A program made the position numbers and the translations under genes. A stretch of DNA of 64,000 nt from NCBI GenBank assembly GCA_017549805.1, contig JAFYNJ010000029.1, forward strand, positions 1 to 64,000, given 5' to 3'. The stretch is from Bacteroidales bacterium (GTDB taxonomy: Bacteria > Bacteroidota > Bacteroidia > Bacteroidales > F082). This document shows, piece by piece, positions 36,795-47,097 of the stretch (position 1 is its first letter; each line of letters opens with the position of its first letter). Under the pieces are notes generated by a model. The model ran no database searches. It saw only the letters and a list, made by a program, of their open reading frames with translations, and was not told where the DNA came from.

Positions 36795-36802
36795 TATCTT
36801 TG
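36795..36802 (+). promoter_or_regulatory. -7 box TATCTTTG
   Basis: The box lies 24 bp before the ATG at 36827 and forms a symmetric pair with the minus-strand box. Confidence 0.65.
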
Positions 36803-36826
36803 ACGCTTTAAATATTTTATGTCGTT

Positions 36827-37849
36827 ATGAAGAAGATTTTCGTTTTTGTTTTGATGCTATCGGTCCTCGGATCCTTGTTTTTGTCATGCAGCACCGATGT
36901 GGACCTTTATGCAGATTATAAAGACATTACGGTTGTTTACGGCTTGCTTGACAGCGGAAAGGACACGAATTACATCAAGATCAACAAGGCTTTCTTGGGA
37001 CCTGGGGATGCCTTTGACATCGCATTGATCGACGATTCCTGCAATTATCCCAATAAGCTGGACGCCAAACTCATCGAATACAGGGCTGGCGCAACGAGCA
37101 ACAGTTATCAGCAAACCCGTGTGTTGCCATTGGATACCATCACGGTTCACAACAAAAACCTCGGTATCTTCTATGCCCCCGACCAGTTAGTCTATTATAC
37201 AAAAGAGAAACTGAACAACAATACGAACAACCATAAGTACAGATATGAGCTTGTGATAGATCGTGGTGACACCATCCTCAATGCTTTCACCGAAATGGTC
37301 GGTGGATCCAGTTTTACGGTGTTTCTCTCTCAAATGGACTTCACCTCTGAAAACGGTAGCATTAAATGGAGAGAATGTCCCAATGCAGTCGTCTATGAAT
37401 TGGTTGTCAGGTTCCGCTATACCGAGGTTAGTCCTTCTAACGACTCCGTTCAAAAATGCATGACTTGGTCGTTGGGAACATTTCCCAAATCCAGCCCAAG
37501 CTTGAATTATGAGCAAAACAACTACACGGCCAAATACAAAGCCTCCCTATTCTTCCCTAATTTGGCTGAATTCATGGGCCGCGACACGACGAAGAATGTT
37601 GAACGTCTTGTTTTTGAACCTTCCTTAACCCTTTCCATTGCAGCTGGCGGTGATGAACTCTACAATTTCATCTCTGTCAACGGTCCTTCCAGCAGCATCG
37701 TGCAGAATGTTCCAGAATACACCAATGTAAACGGAGGTTATGGCGTGTTTTCATCCCGCGTCTTGTTGGAAAAGAACGTGAAGTTGAGTTCCAACACGTT
37801 TTTGGAACTTCAAAAACATGACAACTGGCATTTCCGTCAGGCAAGATAA
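36827..37849 (+). CDS. DUF4249-like lipoprotein, 340 aa
   Basis: The lipoprotein signal has lipobox LFLSC (Cys21). The mature part begins with VDLYADYKDITVVYGLLD, resembling the start of DUF4249-type lipoproteins, which have a beta-sandwich followed by mixed strands. The function is unknown. It has its own promoter and precedes the mutase genes by 29 bp, with no terminator seen, so it could be co-transcribed with them. Confidence 0.7.
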   Translation: MKKIFVFVLMLSVLGSLFLSCSTDVDLYADYKDITVVYGLLDSGKDTNYIKINKAFLGPGDAFDIALIDDSCNYPNKLDAKLIEYRAGATSNSYQQTRVLPLDTITVHNKNLGIFYAPDQLVYYTKEKLNNNTNNHKYRYELVIDRGDTILNAFTEMVGGSSFTVFLSQMDFTSENGSIKWRECPNAVVYELVVRFRYTEVSPSNDSVQKCMTWSLGTFPKSSPSLNYEQNNYTAKYKASLFFPNLAEFMGRDTTKNVERLVFEPSLTLSIAAGGDELYNFISVNGPSSSIVQNVPEYTNVNGGYGVFSSRVLLEKNVKLSSNTFLELQKHDNWHFRQAR

Positions 37850-37878
37850 AAACAGAACAATATAAACCAACTAAATCT

Positions 37879-39729
37879 ATGGAGAATAAAAAGAAACTCT
37901 TTGAGGAATTTCCACCTGTCAGCACCCAGGAATGGGAAGCTGTGATAGAGAAAGACCTTAAAGGGGCAGATTACAACAAAAAACTGGTTTGGCGTACGGC
38001 CGAAGGTTTTCAAGTGAGGCCCTACTACCGCGCAGAGAACCTGGAGGACATTCCCTGGACGGGCATGCAACCCAACGAGTTCCCATACGTCCGCGGCAAC
38101 AAACCTGAAGGCAACGAATGGCTTGTCCGTCAGGACATCACTGTGAAAGATGTCAACGAAGCCAACAAAATTGCTCTCAACGCCTTGAGTCGCGGTTGCA
38201 ATAGCATCGGCTTCAAATTAGAGATGGACAAGCCATACGACGCCATCGAGATTGCCACGTTGCTCAACGGCATCGACCAGAAAGCAGTGGAGATTAACTT
38301 GTACAACAACAAGTACCACCTGCCGCTGTTGGAGATGCTGTCGAAGATTCCGGACATCAAAGGTTCGTTGAACTACGACCCGCTGACGCGCTACCTGCGC
38401 CGCGGCGTGTGGTACATCGCCGAGAGCACCGACATGGAGCTGGCTTACATCATGGTGAAGGCCGAAATGCCTGGTTTCCACACCATCGGCGTCAACGCCC
38501 ATGTGTTCACCAATGCTGGCTCGACGATTGTTCAGGAGATGGCCTTCGCCCTCTCCGTAGGTGCCGAATACTTAGACAAACTGACTGAGAAAGGCCTCAC
38601 CATCGATGAGATTGCTCCGAAGATGCGCTTCAATGTCGCTGTCGGACAGAATTACTTCATGGAGATGGCCAAGCTGCGCGCTTACCGTCTGCTGTGGGCT
38701 AACATTGTGAAGGCTTACGGCGGCAAGGAAGAGAACGCCAAAATGCACATCCACGCTACCAACGCTGAAATCGGCATGAGCCTGTATGACGCTTATGTCA
38801 ACATGCTGCGCACCACGAGCGGCACCATGTCGGCGGTTTTGGGCGGTGTCGATTCGTTCACCGTCATGCCGTTCGACGCGCCGTTTGAGTTGCCCACCGA
38901 CTTCGCCGACCGTATCGCCCGCAACCAACAGCTCGTCCTCAAGGAAGAAGCCCACTTCGACAAAGTCGCCGACCCCGCCGCCGGCTCCTACTACATCGAG
39001 AACCTCACCGAGAGCCTGGCTACCGCCGCTTGGGACTTGTTCAACAAGATCCAGGACGAAGGCGGCTATCTCGAAGCCGTCCGCAAGGGCATGATTCAAG
39101 GCCTCATCAAGGAAAGCGCAGCCAAGAAGTTCAGCAACGTGGCCACGCGTCGCGAAACCATCCTCGGCACAAACCAGTTCCCGAACTTTACGGAGAGCCT
39201 CAAGTTCACGCCCGAGGCTTGGGTGATGGAAGCCGACGACCGCCGCGACGAGAAGGCCGAGGTCGAAACCATCGTCACCTTCCGTGCCGCACAACAGTTC
39301 GAGAAGTTGCGCTACGCCACCGACGTCTATGCCCAAGACCACAAGCGTCCCGTGGCATGGATGTTCACCTATGGCAACCTCGCCATGCGCAAGGCTCGTG
39401 CCAACTTCGCCTCTAACTTCTTCGCTTGCGCCGGCATTCAAGTCGTCGATAATCCAGGTTTCAAGACTTTGGACGAAGGCATCGCCGCCGCCCGTGAGGT
39501 GAAGCCCGAGATTCTGGTCATCTGCTCGTCCGACGAGGAATACGGCGAAGGCAAAGCCCTCAAGATTTACGAGGAGTTGAAGAACGACACCATCGTGGTG
39601 CTCGCCGGTAACCCCGAAGGCACCGTCGACATCCTCAAAGAGGCTGGCTTGAAGTACTTCATCCACGTCAAGAGCAATGTGCTTGAGACCTTGCAGGATT
39701 TCCAAAAACAATTAGGTATAACTAAATGA
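37879..39729 (+). CDS. mutA: methylmalonyl-CoA mutase, small (non-catalytic) subunit
   Basis: The 616-residue protein matches MutA: a TIM-barrel domain (about 40-440, with GCNSIGFKLE, VAVGQNYFMEMAKLRAYRLLW, AGSYYIENLTESLA) and a C-terminal flavodoxin-like domain lacking the cobalamin-binding DxHxxG. It forms a heterodimer with MutB to interconvert succinyl-CoA and (R)-methylmalonyl-CoA on the propionate pathway. MutB follows after 15 bp. The third codon positions here are strongly GC-biased compared with the surface-protein genes, as expected for highly expressed metabolism. Confidence 0.95.
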   Translation: MENKKKLFEEFPPVSTQEWEAVIEKDLKGADYNKKLVWRTAEGFQVRPYYRAENLEDIPWTGMQPNEFPYVRGNKPEGNEWLVRQDITVKDVNEANKIALNALSRGCNSIGFKLEMDKPYDAIEIATLLNGIDQKAVEINLYNNKYHLPLLEMLSKIPDIKGSLNYDPLTRYLRRGVWYIAESTDMELAYIMVKAEMPGFHTIGVNAHVFTNAGSTIVQEMAFALSVGAEYLDKLTEKGLTIDEIAPKMRFNVAVGQNYFMEMAKLRAYRLLWANIVKAYGGKEENAKMHIHATNAEIGMSLYDAYVNMLRTTSGTMSAVLGGVDSFTVMPFDAPFELPTDFADRIARNQQLVLKEEAHFDKVADPAAGSYYIENLTESLATAAWDLFNKIQDEGGYLEAVRKGMIQGLIKESAAKKFSNVATRRETILGTNQFPNFTESLKFTPEAWVMEADDRRDEKAEVETIVTFRAAQQFEKLRYATDVYAQDHKRPVAWMFTYGNLAMRKARANFASNFFACAGIQVVDNPGFKTLDEGIAAAREVKPEILVICSSDEEYGEGKALKIYEELKNDTIVVLAGNPEGTVDILKEAGLKYFIHVKSNVLETLQDFQKQLGITK

Positions 39730-39744
39730 TGAAAGGGTAACACA

Positions 39745-41883
<2,139 letters not shown>

Positions 41884-41885
41884 AA

Positions 41886-41913
41886 AAAATCCCGCCAAAC
41901 GGCGGGATTTTTT
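41886..41913. terminator. bidirectional terminator after mutB
   Basis: The stem AAAATCCCGCC/GGCGGGATTTT has an AAAC loop, flanked by A and T runs. It lies between convergent genes, and the minus-strand stop is in its T side. Confidence 0.88.
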
Positions 41914-42319
41914 ATTTGAAATCGCCTACCACCTCCAGGGCTTCGGCCAACATGTTGAGGTCTCTCACCTCGATGCGTTCGAAGACCGGCTTGATTTTGT
42001 CGATTTTATCGAGGTGTACCAACAGCTCGTGATAAGGCAGTTCTTCGATCAAGCCTGCCGGCATCTTGTCCTTGACCATGTTCAAGGCCATCCCGACCAT
42101 GCCCTCCAAGCCGAAACCAGCGGAATACGATACCCGTAAGTCGGTTCCCGTAATATCAAGAACCTTTAGGTCAATGCTGACCTTTTTCCTCATGAAGCCC
42201 AAATTCAAGTCATACAACACCTTGATGGTCTTGTTGTCAACAAACTCAAAACTGATGGGTTGTTGTGTTTGTTCTGCGATGAGACGCTGTAATTCCTGAT
42301 AAGAGACGGAGGCTTTCAT
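41912..42319 (-). CDS. hypothetical protein, 135 aa
   Basis: The small soluble protein has no signal peptide. An alternating strand/helix pattern and a hydrophobic centre (GLEGMVGMALNMVKDKM) are visible. I do not recognise the family. ATG 42319 is chosen because the longer frame up to 42343 would run into the -7 box at 42341-42348. It is a single gene convergent to mutB and divergent from the arginine deiminase gene. Confidence 0.65.
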   Translation of the reverse strand: MKASVSYQELQRLIAEQTQQPISFEFVDNKTIKVLYDLNLGFMRKKVSIDLKVLDITGTDLRVSYSAGFGLEGMVGMALNMVKDKMPAGLIEELPYHELLVHLDKIDKIKPVFERIEVRDLNMLAEALEVVGDFK

Positions 42320-42340
42320 GGCATAAAAGATTAACATCCA

Positions 42341-42348
42341 CAAAAATA
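42341..42348 (-). promoter_or_regulatory. -7 box (TATTTTTG on minus)
   Basis: The box lies 21 bp upstream of the ATG at 42319. It stands back to back with 42357-42364, 8 bp apart. Confidence 0.6.
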
Positions 42349-42356
42349 AAAATTAT

Positions 42357-42364
42357 TATCTTTG
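42357..42364 (+). promoter_or_regulatory. -7 box TATCTTTG
   Basis: The box is 32 bp before the ATG at 42397. An ATG at 42373 would be nearly leaderless. Confidence 0.65.
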
Positions 42365-42396
42365 CCGCTTCAATGAAAATAAAAACACTTCATAGA

Positions 42397-44397
42397 ATGA
42401 AAAGATTTTTCTCAATCTTTGCTTTGATGGCTTTAATGGCTATTACTGTTGCCCAAGCCCAAAACAGAAAGCCCGATTGGGCGCGTTGGCATTACCTCTC
42501 CGAGGAGGAGATGTACACCCCGGTAAGAAACGAGAACTTTGTTGAAACCGATCCTCCAACGGGTGAACCTCGTTTTGTTGGTGAGTTTGAACCCATGCAA
42601 GGCGTGATGATCCGCTATCCTCTTGGAATTCCTACCAGCCTTGTGGTGGACTTGTCAAACAACTGCCACGTGTATTGTGTGGTTTCCTCTTCCTACCAGA
42701 GCAGCGCCCAAAACAATTTCCAGAATGCCGGTGTCAACATGGGCAATGTCACATTCGTAAATGCTCCTTCGGATTCCTATTGGATTCGCGACTATGGCCC
42801 GTGGTACATCTTTGAAGATCGCAGTCCTGCCATTGTCGACAACAAATACAACCGCAACCGTCCCAACGACGACAACATGTCGCAAGTATTCGCCAACTTC
42901 TGGAGCATCCCGATGTATGGCATGAACCTCACCCACACGGGCGGTAACATGATGGAAGACGGCCGTGGCCATGGCGTGAGCGACGAGCTTGTCCTGAACG
43001 AAAACAGCAACAACGAGACCAATGTCCGTAACAAGATGCGCGACTATCTGGGTATTGATCCTTACCACATCACCATCGACCCACAAGGCGACTATATCGC
43101 CCACGTGGACTGCTGGGGCAAGTATCTCGCTCCCGACAAGATTTTGATTGCACAACTTCCTCAAAGCAATCCGCAATACGCATTGTATGAGCAAGTGGCC
43201 AACTATTTCGCCACCACCAACTGCTGCTGGGGCTATCCTTATCGCGTATATCGTGTTCCGGAACCAGGCGGCTATACCCTTGCTCCTTACACCAATAGTT
43301 TGATTCTCAACAAGTCGGTGTATGTTCCCATGGGTGACATCGCTTCCTACAACCAAGGTGCCATCGATGTGTATCAAGAAGCCATGCCGGGTTACAACAT
43401 CGTCCCCGTATATAATACGGATTGGAGCATTAGCTGGGAAAACACCGATGCTTTGCATTGCCGCACCCGTGGCGTGATGGACTTCAACATGCTTTTTGTG
43501 GATCACCGCGAGGTGTTGCACGGCGAGCAGGAATGGCAAAACCAATATCCAGTGGTTTCGAAATTCATCGCTTACAGCGGCGAACCTCTCAAGTCTGATT
43601 CACTCCTTGTTTATTATAGCATCAACGGCGGTGCCTACCAAGTGACTCACATGACGGCAACAGGCAATCCCGATGAATACGTTGGCTATATCACTGGTTT
43701 TGAAGGCGGTTCCTCTATTGATTATTATGTATTCGGTGCCGATGAGTCAGGTCATCGTTACACGCAGCCGGTTTTTGCCGAGTTGGATCCCCACCACTTC
43801 ACTGTGGGTGAACAACCGCTTACCGATATAGGCTTGTATTACGAGGCTTCCCATGCTTTGGAGTTAACTGTCAACACACCAGAAGCAGATGTGATTTTGT
43901 ACAATGGAAACCATAGCTCGCATACACCTATTACCATTACCGAGGTGTTTGAACTTACAAGTGTTGCCCATCCCGATATTCAATATCTGGACTTGAGTTA
44001 TCCCGAACTGCCTTATACTTTGCAGGAAGGCGAAGAATTTGTGATTCATCTCAGCCTTGATTCGAACTTTGCCAAAGGTCAAGAGCAGACTGCCGTTGGC
44101 GTTGTGTCGGACAATAATGATGTAGTATTCGATGTATTCATCGACGGTGAATTGTTAGGTGTCACCGATCTATCTGCCGAAACCAAGCTCTATCCCAACC
44201 CAACTGAGGGAATCTTTACCGTAGAAGGCGCCAACGTGGCCAAGGTGGAGGTCTATAACCTCGTGGGACAGAAAGTCTATGTTGAGCAAAACAGGAAGGT
44301 CACCATTGATGCCTGCGAATGGAACAAGGGAATTTACCTTGTCAACATCACAGACCTCAACGGTGCTGTCGAAACCAAGAAATTGGTGGTAAAATAG
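42397..44397 (+). CDS. secreted peptidylarginine deiminase (PPAD-like), T9SS cargo
   Basis: The 666-residue protein has signal peptide MKRFFSIFALMALMAITVAQ. Its guanidino-modifying domain (about 60-370) resembles Porphyromonas gingivalis peptidylarginine deiminase: Asp132 in WIRDYGPW, YNRNRPNDD, His236-Val-Asp238, Asn300 in YTNSLILN and Cys355 in DALHCRT. The PPAD catalytic residues are Asp130, His236, Asp238 and Cys351. An Ig-like domain follows, then a T9SS sorting domain (LYPNPTEGIFTV). It should convert arginines of peptides to citrulline outside the cell. An ATG at 42373 would add eight residues. Agmatine deiminase is the main alternative, but the export signals favour a peptide substrate. 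Confidence 0.87.
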   Translation: MKRFFSIFALMALMAITVAQAQNRKPDWARWHYLSEEEMYTPVRNENFVETDPPTGEPRFVGEFEPMQGVMIRYPLGIPTSLVVDLSNNCHVYCVVSSSYQSSAQNNFQNAGVNMGNVTFVNAPSDSYWIRDYGPWYIFEDRSPAIVDNKYNRNRPNDDNMSQVFANFWSIPMYGMNLTHTGGNMMEDGRGHGVSDELVLNENSNNETNVRNKMRDYLGIDPYHITIDPQGDYIAHVDCWGKYLAPDKILIAQLPQSNPQYALYEQVANYFATTNCCWGYPYRVYRVPEPGGYTLAPYTNSLILNKSVYVPMGDIASYNQGAIDVYQEAMPGYNIVPVYNTDWSISWENTDALHCRTRGVMDFNMLFVDHREVLHGEQEWQNQYPVVSKFIAYSGEPLKSDSLLVYYSINGGAYQVTHMTATGNPDEYVGYITGFEGGSSIDYYVFGADESGHRYTQPVFAELDPHHFTVGEQPLTDIGLYYEASHALELTVNTPEADVILYNGNHSSHTPITITEVFELTSVAHPDIQYLDLSYPELPYTLQEGEEFVIHLSLDSNFAKGQEQTAVGVVSDNNDVVFDVFIDGELLGVTDLSAETKLYPNPTEGIFTVEGANVAKVEVYNLVGQKVYVEQNRKVTIDACEWNKGIYLVNITDLNGAVETKKLVVK

Positions 44398-44485
44398 GCA
44401 TCCGCTTCTAGCGGATGTTATCTCTATAGATAAGAGGATTTTAAATATTTATGATATCTATAGAGCTAACATCCCTGCGGGATGT
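44398..44485. repeat. compound palindromic element
   Basis: The hairpins GCATCCGC/GCGGATGT (44398-44418) and ACATCCC/GGGATGT (44469-44485) bracket a 20-bp inverted repeat (44413-44432 and 44455-44474, one mismatch) that includes CTATAGAT. The element could end transcription, but the symmetry is far greater than a terminator needs. It resembles a REP or MITE-like unit. Confidence 0.75.
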
Positions 44486-44495
44486 CCGATTGTTA

Positions 44496-44654
44496 TTAAA
44501 CGTCGAACTTGAATTCGGCGTCAAACCAGCCTGTATCTTCTTTCAATAAATCGTATTCTTCACCGGTGAGATGATCTACGACGTGTACGGTGCCTTTGAT
44601 GTCGTCGTAGGTAAATGTGAACTGCGAGTTCACGTCGTCTAAAGGAACGTCCAT
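44496..44654 (-). CDS. small hypothetical protein, 52 aa
   Basis: The ATG at 44654 gives an acidic 52-residue protein (DVPLDDVNSQFTFTYDDIKG, then HVVDHLTGEEYDLL). It has the feel of a complete small beta-domain and no export signal. The frame is open further up to 44873, overlapping the neighbouring gene. A -7 box at 44682-44689 supports the short version. The function is unknown. Confidence 0.5.
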   Translation of the reverse strand: MDVPLDDVNSQFTFTYDDIKGTVHVVDHLTGEEYDLLKEDTGWFDAEFKFDV

Positions 44655-44681
44655 TTTAGTTGTTACTTCTGATTGAGGCTG

Positions 44682-44689
44682 CAAAATTA
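44682..44689 (-). promoter_or_regulatory. -7 box (TAATTTTG on minus)
   Basis: The box lies 27 bp before the small gene's ATG. A TTG about 17 bp upstream could serve as -33. Confidence 0.45.
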
Positions 44690-44703
44690 CGAATATTTCT
44701 GAA

Positions 44704-45399
44704 TCACAAGCGGTTTCCATAGACAATCTTTGAGAATTTGTTTTTGGAACGCCCTTGTTTGGAAAACATGTTTTTGGCTCTTTCGCCAGCCTTGGATAAA
44801 TAGGATAAGGCAGCAACAAAGCCGGTTTCATCCTCCTCATCCATGCGTCCGTATTTGTCTTTCTTGTCCGCAAAAATGATGATGTTATCCAAAAACCAAT
44901 TCCTCACACAGGAGCCATCGCCTGAATAGAAAAAACAGAAATGATTCGACTTGTTGCCCCATGGCTCCATGTCGAAAGTCAACAGATATTTGCTTTGCAA
45001 GATACTTTGGGTAATGGTATCGGTCCAAATGCTTTCCCAGTTTTCGTTGTCCTGAGATATGCCAATACCAATCACCCCCTTATGTGAGGTATCGTACATC
45101 TCCACGCTGTGGTTGAACTGCACCATGATATAATCATATTGGTCGAGTTCCACCAACGGGGAAGTGAGCATGGTGGTGCCGTTGAAGTTGTAGTCAGGGT
45201 ACATCTGCATCTCATGAGCCTTGTTACCCGCATTGGCGGTGTTGGAGATGTACCAAACCACCCAATCGTCGCCACCCACGTCCCAGCCCTCGTCGAGCCA
45301 AGGGCTATAGAAGCCTTCACATAAAACGACATCCCCACGCTGAGCCATCGTGGGGATAGTCAGAAATAGAATAAGTACTAAAGTGAACAGACGGTTCAC
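44704..45399 (-). CDS. secreted choice-of-anchor/MAM-like domain protein
   Basis: The 231-residue protein starts with GTG at 45399, giving a signal peptide (VNRLFTLVLILFLTIPTMAQ). The frame is open further upstream but overlaps the previous gene, so the GTG placed 10 bp after that stop is preferred. The mature part is a jelly-roll (FYSPWLDEGW, LTSPLVELDQYDYIMVQFNH, WFLDNIIIF), as in MAM or choice-of-anchor J domains that bind proteins or glycans. The C-terminus is basic (KQGRSKNKFSKIVYG) rather than a T9SS sorting domain. Confidence 0.65.
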   Translation of the reverse strand: MNRLFTLVLILFLTIPTMAQRGDVVLCEGFYSPWLDEGWDVGGDDWVVWYISNTANAGNKAHEMQMYPDYNFNGTTMLTSPLVELDQYDYIMVQFNHSVEMYDTSHKGVIGIGISQDNENWESIWTDTITQSILQSKYLLTFDMEPWGNKSNHFCFFYSGDGSCVRNWFLDNIIIFADKKDKYGRMDEEDETGFVAALSYLSKAGERAKNMFSKQGRSKNKFSKIVYGNRL

Positions 45400-45409
45400 A
45401 TTACGCAAA

Positions 45410-45952
45410 TCAACGTTTTGCGTAAACTTGTGATAGTTTATTGGTGGCCTTGTTGTAACGGTCAACTTGCGTTCTGTCCAGCTGGTTCTTGGCCTTCCCA
45501 ATCTCATTCCTGAGCGTTTCGGCGCTAGTCAAAGTGGTTTTGTATTCCTTGTCAACAGCATCGTTGTTACTACCGCCTTTTTGCATTTTTTGGAAGAGGG
45601 ATACACATTTGTCAACAGTCTCTTCATATTCGGCGATTTTTTTACCCCAGTCAGTATTAATCACCGTATTTGTATCTTTGCCAGAGGTGGTGTTCTTGTT
45701 GATGGTTTTTCCATTCTGGTTATTGGTGTTAACATTCTGGAATGTCGGTCTGGTTGCCGACTCCTGAGTTCCATCGACTTTTACCACTTTTGTGGTTGGT
45801 GTTGTTTCTTTGGTGGTCGGTTTTACAGTTTTCGTTTCTTGAGCTTTGCTTTTGGAATCCAAGGTTTGGATCTTCTTAAACTGGGCGTTGGCATTGATGG
45901 TAAAACATCCCATCAGGAGAGCCATGATTGCTAAAGTCAAAGTTTTTTTCAT
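45410..45952 (-). CDS. secreted Thr/Lys-rich protein, 180 aa
   Basis: The signal peptide ends TINANA. The next 75 residues are low-complexity Thr/Lys/Asn sequence (probably disordered), followed by a helical coiled-coil-like segment (about 100-178). The family is not recognised. It shares a divergent promoter region with the TlpA-like gene and is followed after 10 bp by the jelly-roll protein. Confidence 0.65.
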   Translation of the reverse strand: MKKTLTLAIMALLMGCFTINANAQFKKIQTLDSKSKAQETKTVKPTTKETTPTTKVVKVDGTQESATRPTFQNVNTNNQNGKTINKNTTSGKDTNTVINTDWGKKIAEYEETVDKCVSLFQKMQKGGSNNDAVDKEYKTTLTSAETLRNEIGKAKNQLDRTQVDRYNKATNKLSQVYAKR

Positions 45953-46004
45953 AATAGTAACCCTAAATACGTGCCGGGCGCAACTGTTAATAATTATCGA
46001 AATG

Positions 46005-46012
46005 CAAACTTA
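46005..46012 (-). promoter_or_regulatory. -7 box (TAAGTTTG on minus)
   Basis: The box lies 52 bp upstream of the ATG at 45952 and 11 bp from the divergent box at 46024-46031. Confidence 0.5.
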
Positions 46013-46023
46013 CATAAAAACAT

Positions 46024-46031
46024 TATCTTTG
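46024..46031 (+). promoter_or_regulatory. -7 box TATCTTTG
   Basis: The box lies 21 bp before the ATG at 46053. It falls inside the longer frame starting at 45846 and so argues for the downstream start. Confidence 0.65.
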
Positions 46032-46052
46032 CAAAAAATTAATTCAGACAAC

Positions 46053-47096
46053 ATGAAAAAACAACTACTTTTTTTGACAGCTGTCATCATGATGACTGCT
46101 TGCACATCGAACAAGGAACCTCAGTTCAAAATCAATGTGAACCTGGCCAATGCCGATGACGAAACTATTTATCTCCAAAAATCAGGCCACAAATTGGATT
46201 CAGCCATAATAAAAAATTGGGAAGCCGTATTCAACACGCCTGTTTGCAACGATAACGAGATGTATTCCATCATGTTAAAAGGCTGGCGTCGTCCCTTCAC
46301 ATTTTTTACGGATCATCAAGACATGACCCTTGAAGGCGATGCCCAGAACCCCAATTCCATCCTGGTGAAAGGCTCGGAAACCCAAGCTCGTTTGGATGCC
46401 TTCAATAAAAGCTATTACGAGCTGGAAGCCAAGTTGGAAGCCGATAGTACCATCGATCCTGCCGATGGCGAAGAGATGCTGAAAATGCATTGTTTCGACT
46501 ATGTTTGGGAAAACCCGAAGGATCCCGTGGCGCATTATGTGTTGTATCGCTACAAGTGGGCTTTCGGTCCCTGCGAGATGCGCACCATGATTGACAACAT
46601 CCACCATGCCGACAGCACCATCACTTCCAGTAACTTGACCATGGCTGAAGAATATGTTGAAAAACTAGAGCGCGTACAAGCCGGACAACCCGTCATCGAC
46701 TTCACCCAAGACGATCCCGACGGCAACCCAGTGACCCTTTCACAATTGTCCGAAGGCAAGCTGATGCTGATCGATTTCTGGGCTTCGTGGTGTCCCGACT
46801 GCCGCAAGGCCAACCCCGACGTGGTAGCTGCTTACCAAAAGTATCACGACCAAGGCTTCGATGTGTTGGGCGTGTCGTTCGACACCAACAAGGAAGCTTG
46901 GCTGGCTGCCGTTGAAAAGGATGGCTTGACCTGGACCCAAGTATCCGACCTTCAAGGCTGGAGCAACGCTGCCGGTGCCTTGTATTCCATCGCTTTCATC
47001 CCCCAGAACGCCTTGATTAAGGACGGCATGATCGTCGCCCGCAATTTGGAAGGCGAAGAGTTGGCAAAAGAAATTGAAGCGCAATTAGGGAAATGA
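46053..47096 (+). CDS. TlpA/ResA-like thiol-disulfide oxidoreductase lipoprotein
   Basis: The 347-residue protein has lipobox MTAC (Cys17). Residues about 25-120 look like the DUF4369 domain often found ahead of the thioredoxin fold in Bacteroidetes. The thioredoxin/AhpC-TSA domain spans about 210-347 with active site WCPDC (Cys247, Cys250) and the cis-Pro in SIAFIPQNALI. It probably reduces or exchanges disulfides in the periplasm. It ends one base before the convergent gene's stop, with no room for a terminator. Confidence 0.87.
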   Translation: MKKQLLFLTAVIMMTACTSNKEPQFKINVNLANADDETIYLQKSGHKLDSAIIKNWEAVFNTPVCNDNEMYSIMLKGWRRPFTFFTDHQDMTLEGDAQNPNSILVKGSETQARLDAFNKSYYELEAKLEADSTIDPADGEEMLKMHCFDYVWENPKDPVAHYVLYRYKWAFGPCEMRTMIDNIHHADSTITSSNLTMAEEYVEKLERVQAGQPVIDFTQDDPDGNPVTLSQLSEGKLMLIDFWASWCPDCRKANPDVVAAYQKYHDQGFDVLGVSFDTNKEAWLAAVEKDGLTWTQVSDLQGWSNAAGALYSIAFIPQNALIKDGMIVARNLEGEELAKEIEAQLGK

Positions 47097-47097
47097 T

